Assembly (NCBI GenBank): GCA_037043455.1
Contig: JAWPHD010001432.1
Location: forward strand, 248,001 to 312,000
Origin: Cyrtodaria siliqua
Taxonomy: Eukaryota > Mollusca > Bivalvia > Adapedonta > Hiatellidae
DNA: 64,000 nucleotides
Direction: 5' to 3'
Part shown: positions 56,330 through 64,000 of the stretch, one piece after another
Position numbering within the stretch: the first letter of the stretch is position 1
How the letters are laid out: every line of letters begins with the position of its first letter
Position numbers and translations under genes: made by a program
The notes under the pieces: generated by a model
The model's database searches: none
Seen by the model: the letters and a program-made list of their open reading frames with translations, nothing else
Told to the model about the DNA's origin: nothing

Positions 56330-57290
56330 CCTCTGTACTTAGAAAACGGCATGGTATTAAACACTGAAAAAACTAGTCTTATTAATAACAACACCTCAGA
56401 AGCGCACAGTACTACAATACTCACCTATGTCTTTAAACTACAATAACATTGGTATTCATTTGACCTCTGAAAGTCAAGTATTAGACGTAAACCTGAATGA
56501 AAACCTTAAGTGAGATGAACATATAATACGCATTCGAAAGAAATTATCATCATATCTGTGACTATTATCTAGAATAAATCAATACATTCCACTTAACTAT
56601 GGAATTATTAACTATAAGGCTTATATCCAGCCATATTTAGAATTTTGCAATATTATATTGGGAAATACAACGAAGGGAAACATTAATAGTCTTTTAAAAA
56701 TACAAAGAAGAGCTTGTCATATTATATTAGGCAACGAATATGCATGTTTAAATGATGCAATGAACATAAATGCAATGACAACTGACCAAAGAATTGTTCT
56801 TAATAAAGCTAGATTACTGTTTAAAGTTTCTAAGCAGCTTGTTCCTTCTTATATATTGGATATGTTTGAGTTATATAACACAAGGTCACACAATTTACGA
56901 TCTCATAGTGATATTAACTTTACGATTCCTAAGCCAAATAAGGAGCTTTTTAAAGAAAGTATATTTTACTCTGGCCAGTAATTTGGAACGAAATCCCAGA
57001 GCATATAAAATCTTGCTCTTCAGTTAAATCTTTTTCAAACAATTATATAAAGTGGATAAAAAGTAATGTATAACTGAAAGTGTTTTCGTTAAACTTGAAT
57101 CACAATACAGATTTTTGTGAACACTTTTGTTTCCATTGTCAATATTGTTGTGTTTCTATAACCTTGTATTATGTTTTTGTTTACTTTGTTTGTTTTGTAA
57201 AGAGGGCCTCGGAGAAGATTAGTATTTTTTACTAACTGGGCTACTCTCTTAAAATAAAGTCTTCAATTCAATTCAATTCAATACTGGCGG
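56330..57290 (+). pseudogene. L2-like LINE, 3' end with (ATTCA)n tail
   Basis: 5'-truncated LINE. Readable across frames: 'NGMVLNTEKT', 'LSSYLWLLSRINQYIPL' (shifted), 'YIQPYLEFCNIILGNTTKG', 'LLKIQRRACHIILG', 'NTRSHNLRSHSDINFTIPK' and 'FKESIFYSGPVIWNEIPEHI' (the last after a frameshift near 56975). This is the C-terminal, post-RT region of L2/Crack-type LINEs. The 3' UTR carries 'AGGGCCTCGGAGAAGATTAG' and 'ACTGGGCTACTCTC', then AATAAAG and a TTCAATTCAATTCAA tail at 57262-57282. Confidence 0.75.
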
Positions 57291-57820
57291 TCACGTGAGG
57301 ACATGCCTCTGATAGAACTGGAATTATTTATTAAAACATAAACATACAGACTAAATAACAAGTAACGTAAGGCGTTTGTGTAACATGTAGCTATATTATC
57401 AACATTGATCCATAGCTATCTGTAATCGCATTCGACGGAACAATCCTGAATGGCATGGTTCTAATAACTACTGCCGAGTTGTATTACCATGTTTAATCGT
57501 GCATGCTCCATTAAAATGCTTTATCGAAACAAAACATTATTAAATAATATGAAATGAAGTAGGCATACATTACAATTTACGAAATTACATGAGTTGGCTA
57601 AGATTTATATTCCTGTTAATGGCAATAACTGCGTTGTTATACAGATAAAGAACTATAATATCAATAACGTTTGCTTTATATTGAAGTAATATATCTTGGT
57701 TTTCATGGATTTATCGAATCTTAAATACAATTGAAAGCAAACTAACGACATAAAGGAGAAAAATGGTCTTTTAGAAACCACAGAAATCAAATATGGCAAG
57801 TAAAACGTTGCACTACTCGA
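57291..57820. other. AT-rich DNA, no feature recognised
   Basis: Nothing supported in this stretch. Confidence 0.45.
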
Positions 57821-57824
57821 CAAT

Positions 57825-58100
57825 TGCTCATTTATATTGTATATTGGCCCATTCATATTCTATATTTTGTTATTTATATTCTATAATTCTTCATTTATAT
57901 TCTGTATTTTGTTATTTATATTGTATAACTGGTATATTTATTTGGTATACTTTGTCATTTTAATATGCTATAATTGTCATTTGTATTCTATAATATCTTA
58001 TATATGTGTGGTTTCTCTATATGTATATCGTTTAAATACTCATTCATATTGTATAATTTCATATTTATGTGCAAAAAAAGTTTGCATTCATATTGTTTAG
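57825..58100. repeat. AT-rich ~22-24 bp minisatellite
   Basis: 'TTCATTTATATTCTATAATT' and 'TTGTTATTTATATTGTATA' variants recur about ten times with growing divergence to the right. Confidence 0.55.
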
Positions 58101-58439
58101 TTGCCTTCTGGGTAGAGTTTGCTACAGGATTTTGACTGGATGATAGTGAAATTATGGCTAGGCTGCTTCACTGCGCATGTCCCGTTTCACTCAAACAAGA
58201 CAGTCAAACGCCGATTTTCATGGTGGAAAAAATTCTCTCATGCAAAGCGCATTACATCTGCGATCAAAACTATACGGAAAATTGGTATTTTCCTCAATAT
58301 TTATTACATAATGCGCGGGCGTGATAAACATAAAAGACGATATGTGTTGATTGCAAAACACACACTCACTTATGTCTTATTCCGAAGGGTAGTCCCCATG
58401 CTGGTACGTAACATAACAAGTTCTGTACCCGACGTCCGT

Positions 58440-58920
58440 CTAAGGAAGGAACGGGGTAGGTGGCTTCCGGGGGTGGGGTTGTGAACAAAATGCTTTTTTC
58501 CCCAAAGGAGTGGTGTTTTTCGTGGTTTTGTGAGAATGCGGTAAAGAAGGTGTTTTGTTTTTTTCGAGGGGAGGATGCAGGGAAAAGGGGGTGGGGCGTG
58601 GGGGGCGGGCTACGAAAATTCCATGAGGGAAGTGTGTAGGAGGGGTTAACGGAAATAAAACGTTGTATGGTGGCTCGATTTTTTTTTAATCTTGGGGGTA
58701 GTCTGTAAATGTTCAGGTGAACGATTTTTTTTCATATTATTATTTTTTGTTTGTTTGTTTGTTTGTTTGTTTTCAATCCGTTATGGGGAGGTGGGGGTAA
58801 TTTTAGATTGTTTTATGGGGAAGAGGTATGAAATGGATTTCCAGGGGATCTAGGGTGATATTTTGTACATGTTTTTTCCAGATGGTACCGTGGCAAGGTC
58901 AGAAGAGACGCTTTTCTATA
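58440..58920 (+). repeat. G/T-rich low-complexity DNA with a G-quadruplex motif
   Basis: Long stretch poor in C on the plus strand, with T-runs and G-runs alternating. 58580-58609 has at least four G-runs of 3-6 separated by 1-5 bases (G-quadruplex consensus). A (GTTT)n microsatellite is at 58746-58771. No coding content. Confidence 0.65.
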
Positions 58921-58925
58921 TAATT

Positions 58926-59195
58926 ATTATTTGTTGTTGATGTTGTTGTTGCTGTTGCTGGGGATGTATTCTGTGCTTAAAGGGGAGGCATGGATGGTGT
59001 GTACGGCGAGAATCTGGAATAGCCATCTCCCGCCTAACCGGAATTCGTTTCTGTCTAATCCTCGGGTTATGCCCCGTCGCACCCTCCCCACATCCATGCA
59101 CCCGCCCCAGAGAATATACAACAAGCGTATAAATATAAAACTTTGCATATTGGTAAGAGAGATAGTCCATACATGCAATAAAACTAGGTAGAAAG
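58926..59195. other. (TTG)n run joined to an unexplained GC-richer block
   Basis: A TTG/CTG trinucleotide run (58930-58958) precedes about 150 bp of GC-richer DNA. Both strands stay open for 83-86 codons. On the plus strand the run gives a leucine-rich start that could mimic a signal peptide; on the minus strand it gives a glutamine tract. I do not recognise a product and treat the frames as by-products. Confidence 0.25.
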
Positions 59196-59856
59196 TGGGT
59201 ATAAGGGAATGTTAGTTTTCCATTAATAAATATTCAGACTAATTCATCAACATTTCAGCGTCAGAATAGGTACTTAAAATGTTGGGGAAATCTCCCAATA
59301 TGCACCACCGAGCATGTTGAGCAGAGACGTAGCTGGCCGATTTTAAGTTGTAGTCCAAATCAAGTGAGGTCTGCAGATACGACGTTTGTAAGCTGTTTTG
59401 GAACAAGGACTCCTAGATTAGTTTCTAAAATAAAATCAGGGCTTGTATTTATAAAAACCCTGATAACTGAGCAGCAACGGGCTCACCCAAGGAAATTCGA
59501 TTTATTGTGTTATCCCTCCTCTAGAAGAAAGATTTTAGAGTAATCGCCAATGTTGGTATTATACCAGTCCCTACCGGTGTCAACGGTTTCGGTCTAATTC
59601 GGATTTTCCGAGCAATATCCGTACCCACCTAAGGAAGGAAAATATGTTGAAGGGGCTGGTGGTGGATGGAGATCCTGCGGGTGTTTTTGAGATTTTTTCC
59701 AGGAGGGTGGGGTATTTTTCGAAATTGTCCAGGGGTGTTATCAAAGCATATGCCATTTCCTAGCGCCGGTCTTGTCGATGTGTCTAATTTTGACATCTCT
59801 GTATTCAACAGTTCTTGTTTTTTTTTCATATTATTCAAATCAATTCTGTCTTGTTT
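59196..59856. other. unassigned DNA
   Basis: No gene supported. A 69-codon minus frame at 59629-59838 and overlapping plus frames have no family features. Confidence 0.4.
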
Positions 59857-60024
59857 AGGACTGCTTGCGGAAAGTTGGTGGTTCTACCCAGGTGCCCGCC
59901 CGTGTACGAAAATTGCCCGGAGGGGCACCTGGGTCTTCCTCAACCAGTGGAAGCTGGAAAGTCGCCATATGGCCTTAGCTGTTGGTGCGACTATAACTCC
60001 CAATTCAATTCTATTTAATTGTTT
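59857..60024 (+). mobile_element. SINE family A, uninterrupted body
   Basis: 'GCTTGCGGAAAGTTGGTGG', 'TTCTACCCAGGTGCCCGCCC', 'GAAAATTGCCCGGAGGGGC', 'CAACCAGTGGAAGCTGG', 'CATATGGCCTTAGCTGTTGG', tail 'CCAATTCAATTCTATTTAA'. The tRNA head is missing (5'-truncated). This copy shows the intact join that the PLE breaks at 7621/7841. Confidence 0.7.
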
Positions 60025-60515
60025 AGGACTAAAAATGGTAAGACAGCTTTTGTTCTATTTAAAAAGCTGGAAATCCTCTAATGACGTAAAGCGTGTGTAT
60101 ACACTGGCCAATCCATTTGTGTCTAAATAATCGATAATGGCGGCGTTCTACATATTTAAACGCTGTGGAGCAGTTTACCTTGTTTCCATGAGTATTGACC
60201 AATAAAATGCGTTGTGACAAACATTTTGTGTTATGAAAATATTTTATTTTTCAATTTGCACAATTATACAACAATGAAACACATATTTACAAAGAGCAGT
60301 TACATTTTCTAAATACATGTTTATATTATATAAATCAACAAAACACATGTTTTATTATACACTTGTGTCTTTCGAAAAATAAGATTATATTAGATGTGAT
60401 AGGAGATAGGCTGTTAGAACGGTAATGAAAGGACAGAATAGATTGAAATAATAGCAGAGAGGAATAGAAGTGTACCACCGCACTGTACGAGCTGTTTTAA
60501 ACGTGGTCAGTTCTG
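60025..60515. other. AT-rich DNA bordering the LINE 3' end
   Basis: No gene. The LINE on the minus strand fades out near 60520; 'AATAAA'-like signals occur on the minus strand near 60240. Confidence 0.4.
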
Positions 60516-60519
60516 AGCT

Positions 60520-62460
60520 GCAAAATGCTGCCATTTATCGTTGTGTTGTCTTGTTTTTTTCCCCAGATGTCGCTATTATTCTTTCTATGTTTTCAATTTT
60601 GTTTAATTATAGTATATATAAAGGTTGCAATACTAGTAATTGTCCTTGAATATTTACTTCCGAAAATAAAATACTTTGCAATCATTCATGTAAAATATGA
60701 AATGCAAGAGTTAGCCGCGATTGCCATTTGCCATAATTCCAAACGAAATCGTTTTAAAGTCTACATTGCATTGTATATTTTAGTGATTAAAAGGTTTTGT
60801 ACTTCTGTCTAAAAAGCTCGAGTAACTGGACATTCCCAAAATAAATGCTCGATAATTTCTATGTGCATATTACAAAAATCACAAATACTTGTATTTGCAA
60901 TATTACATTTATCAAACAGGTGTTTGTTGGGAGAACTCGCATTATATATTTATACTGGAATGTTCTAAGTTTAGTGTCAATTAAGCATTCAAACGGTATA
61001 AGGTGAGTTAATTTCCAGTTTAGATTCGTAAATTATTCGTCCCATTTTATATGAGGTTTTATCGCGAGATCCTTCTGAATACGTCTAATTTGCTTATTCT
61101 ATATAACTTTATTTGCATTCGTTGTTTTCTCTATTTCTTTTAACAGTGTTTGTTCAATATCAATATTGTTTCTAGTTTCTGTTTGAATTGCTTTCTTCCA
61201 CATCTTTGGAATGCTTTGTATGATTGTATAATATTGTAGAAACTCAGAGTTGCTTAGATTAAAACAATCTCAACGAAGAGTTATCGTTCCTGGAACTCAC
61301 ATATATCTCTGCTAACTACTAAATTACAAAATTTTGGTAAAATTTGTTAAATTGGAATATTTTTGCCTGAAACTTATTTATTTCTTGTGTAAATCTAATT
61401 TTCAAAATATCTGAAAATAAAATGTTGCAAGATTTGAAATAATGTATGAAAACAATTTAGTTTTAATCGGGACTATTTTACTACCAAAATAAGACGTACT
61501 TAGGTCTCCTCAATTGACACGCATATGTAAACATTTCAAACCGAAGCTCGATAGCAGAAAATTACTATACAAATTTAACTCATAGAAAAACATTTTGAAA
61601 ATATTGAATATAGGTCTATATTTTTATCTTTGCGGATCACGCAGGATTTATTATAAACATCGTCATAACTGTTTTGAATAATCACGTGACCTAACCGTCC
61701 GCCCTTCTTTCTTTGATGTTGACGGAGTCAGAAATGACTCTGGTAGCCGGAGATTGAGATTAAAAACCGTTTTTAAATAATCGAATTGTAGAATGTTTAA
61801 CCCTAGTATTATATAACTGTTCGATGTATGTATACCTTTAATGTTCCATGTTTTTTTATAAAGCATTTTCCCTCTGTGTTTATTATAAGTATTGATCCAT
61901 ATAATTTGTCTCGAATATTGATCAATATTTTCCCTAAAATTTATTGTTGACCATGAGTTAACTATTTGCGATAAAAGCGGTAATTTAATTGTTATTGTTT
62001 CAGCATCAATTGTATTAATATTGCCTTCAAACAATGTTTTTTCTCCACATTTATTAATTTCTTTCATGTGTATTGCCTTCCAATCACCGTGATTGTAAGG
62101 ATCCAGAATTTTTTTAATCCAGCCTGCGTTTATTGAATTTAGAAATAGGTTTATATCAATCATTTTTAACCCCACATTTTCATAATCCTGAATTATTGAG
62201 TTTCTGTTTATCATGTTTATTTCATCGGGTTTACCTTCCAATAAATATTCAAACATTTTGCTTTTTGTTCGGCTAATATGAACTTCATTTGGACTCTCTA
62301 GAACTGTTAGGGGATATATGAGTTTGGGTAGTGCAAATATTTTAATAACGATTATTTTTCCAATTATTGATAAACTATGTTTTTCCAATGTTCTAAACAA
62401 TTGCAGAATTCATCTATCTTTGGTGTAAGGTTTTCCTGGTGACATTTTCACCTATCATGT
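60520..62460 (-). pseudogene. L1/Tx1-like LINE, C-terminal half of ORF2
   Basis: Minus strand. A 245-codon open stretch (62400-61663) reads 'HSLSIIGKIIVIKIFALPKL', 'GKPDEINMINRNSIIQDYEN', 'VGLKMIDINLFLNSINAGWI' and 'RGKMLYKKTWN', the post-RT region typical of L1/Tx1-type ORF2. Further on (61660-60520) broken frames include 'PIKTKLFSYII', 'IKWDE', 'LNWKLTHLIPFECLIDTKLR', and near 60830-60890 'ICDFCNMHIEIIEHLFW', the C-terminal zinc-knuckle region. Many stops. Confidence 0.8.
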
Positions 62461-63815
62461 GTAAAAACAATTCCTAGTGTTGTTGTTTTGTTGTTTGTCC
62501 ATATAAAGTGTTTATCTTTGCAATATGTTTCATCTGTATTTTTGAGTGAGCCAACACGCAATATTACCGATTTGTTTATATTTAACTTGAGTCCTGATGT
62601 CAAACAGAATTTATCTCTTAGTCTAATTAAAGATTCAAATGTTTACTTCCAACCATCTAGTATAAAAGTGTCATCATCTACAAAAGCTGTATTTTTTATT
62701 TCTTTTATTAGCCATTATTATATTTTTAATGTCGTTTCTGTTCTAATGGCTATATAAATAATCTCAATTACAACTAGGAAAATATAAGGTGACAGGCGTC
62801 CTTGTCTTACTCCTATTTCTATTTTAAAAAGGTCAGACATGTGTTCGTTGTTTGATACAAAACGTTGGGCATCTCTGTAAAACAGTTTGATCCAATTAAC
62901 AAGCGATGTTCCGAAATTGAAATATGTTAATAATTGTAAAAAAAAATTATGATATAAGCTATCAAATGCCTTTTCGAAATCAGCAAAAGATATATATCCT
63001 GGTAAATTGCCTTCGTTCAAATAGTCGATTATTTCAAATATTGTTCTTATATTCTCCACTATATACCTCCCCTTTATAAAACCTGTTTGACTATTGTCTA
63101 TAAGAGTGTATAAAACATTTTTTTCATATGGTTAGCTATACATTTCGTCGCGATTTAATAGTCGACATTTAATAAACTAATTGGCCTCCAGTTCATAAGT
63201 GAAGTTAAGTCTTTATTTTGTTTTGGCATTGTTTTGAATTGTAGTTAAATTTCCAATTTCATACGGATAATTTATTGATTTAATATAAAATTCCTTAATG
63301 TCGTTCCGAAATAGTTTATAGAACTTAGTTGTTATACCGTCCGACCGATGACTCTTATTATTTTTCATTTCATTTAAGGCATTTAAACATTTTGTCTCAC
63401 TAATTATTTCTTCGTAAGTTTCTTTTTGTTGGTCATTTAGAACATTTTCTTTAGTTTTGGGAAAAAAGTATTTTTGCTTCCTTCTGTTTTAATTTTACTG
63501 TACAATTGCTTATACTAGTATGCCATTGTTCTGTCAATATGTTTTGAGAGTCTGCTACTTCTTTATTATTTTAATTATTCTTGTGATTGTCTTTTGTTCT
63601 GATTTTTTTTTCTCGAGGCTTGCAATATATTTTGTATTTTTTCCGCACCTTCAATCCATTCAGCTTTTGCCCTTAAAATAATACCTTGTATCCTTTTCTC
63701 TATAATATTTTCGAGTTTTGATTTCAGTTGATTAATTTCATTAAGTAACTCCTCATTTTCGGGGTTATTTGATAAATTCAGTTCAAGTTTGTCGATATTT
63801 TCATTTAATATGTGT
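62461..63815 (-). pseudogene. L1/Tx1-like LINE, RT domain
   Basis: Minus strand, upstream of the previous entry. In order: 'RAKAEWIEGAEK' (about 63640-63680), 'DGITTKFYKLFRNDIKEFY' (about 63290-63350), 'NWRPISLLNVDY' (about 63180), 'QTGFIKGRYI' region (63060-63090, shifted), 'YISFADFEKAFDSLYHNFF' (motif A, 62940-63000), 'IEIGVRQGRLSPYIF' (motif B, 62775-62825) and 'AFVDDDTFILDGW' (motif C, VDD, 62655-62692). The long frame 63059-62718 is 113 codons. The 5' end is cut at about 63815 by a PLE piece; endonuclease and ORF1 are outside or lost. Confidence 0.8.
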
Positions 63816-64000
63816 TTGATGCTGCCTTGTTGGTTAGAGATGAGATCATGGCGGGGATTTCTTTATTTACACTGTCCTGTTTTAATGGGATGACAGTAGG
63901 GTAAGTGTGAGGTTTGGTGCACCCTAGAACCGGTTTAAACCCCCAGTGGCCTACTTTGCCACTGACCGTTCCAAGGCGGTAGCCCTATTGTCAACCTTTT
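63816..64000 (+). mobile_element. PLE 3' end (young subfamily), runs off the window
   Basis: 'TTGATGCTGCCTTGTTGG', 'GATCATGGCGGGGATTTC', 'TTTACACTGTCCTGTTTTAA', 'ACCGGTTTAAACCCCCAGTG', 'CCAAGGCGGTAGCCC'. Almost identical to 43098-43275 in the long copy. Inserted into the LINE, whose homology ends here. Confidence 0.85.

Noticed and set aside
58931..59191. Small secreted protein with a leucine-rich signal peptide
   Set aside because: The leucine run is produced by a TTG/CTG microsatellite; the rest matches nothing and the opposite strand is equally open.
60525..60812. 95-codon membrane protein on the plus strand
   Set aside because: It overlaps the C-terminal remnant of the minus-strand LINE and has no independent support.

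Overview
The window is AT-rich, repeat-dominated eukaryotic DNA. Every coding trace I can recognise belongs to a transposable element. I found no host gene with a supportable exon structure, no rRNA and no intact tRNA gene. The element set suggests a mollusc, most likely a bivalve: a Penelope-like element (PLE) family with an IPMG / YLDD reverse transcriptase, a tRNA-Ser-derived SINE, short tandem units carrying 'GGCCATAACTCCG', and 'CCGTCCGTCC' / 'GACGGACGG' repeats. This is inference from family resemblance, and the species cannot be named from the sequence.

Layout. 0-12 kb: tRNA-derived SINE pieces, degenerate minisatellites, a SINE split by a PLE 3' end, two dispersed repeats (D, E) and an LTR fragment. 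12-15.5 kb: PLE 3' ends and a tandem array with ~150-160 bp units that two PLE fragments interrupt. 16-25 kb: SINE pieces, a 2.7 kb segment bounded by perfect 37 bp inverted repeats, and otherwise unassigned AT-rich DNA. 25-29.4 kb: a tandem repeat, then three PLE copies on the minus strand, one with a 40 bp target-site duplication and two abutting head to tail. 30-38 kb: a GC-rich island, an E-box minisatellite and more PLE debris. 38.2-40.6 kb: an LTR, then a broken nuclease-like / cysteine-rich gene. 40.7-45.1 kb: a non-LTR retrotransposon split by a long PLE copy. 45.8-46.9 kb: a long inverted repeat. 47-51.3 kb: a damaged Ty3/gypsy element on the minus strand whose surviving order is LTR - tRNA-Pro primer site - gag - integrase - reverse transcriptase - RNase H. 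51.8-55 kb: a 132 bp palindrome, PLE and SINE debris. 56.3-57.3 kb: the 3' end of an L2-like LINE. 57.8-60 kb: low-complexity DNA and a SINE. 60.5-63.8 kb: a decayed L1/Tx1-like LINE on the minus strand, cut by a PLE 3' end that runs off the window.

The PLE is the main actor: one long copy plus roughly seventeen 5'-truncated pieces in both orientations. The pieces fall into two 3'-end subfamilies, and they have inserted into a LINE, a SINE, a tandem array and each other. SINEs and at least one LINE share a short ATTCA-type 3' tail, which would fit SINE mobilisation by that LINE. The most unusual object is the Ty3/gypsy element with integrase upstream of reverse transcriptase, the order described for Gmr1-like elements. 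All protein-coding traces are broken by stops or frameshifts, so the window reads as layered, mostly dead insertions.
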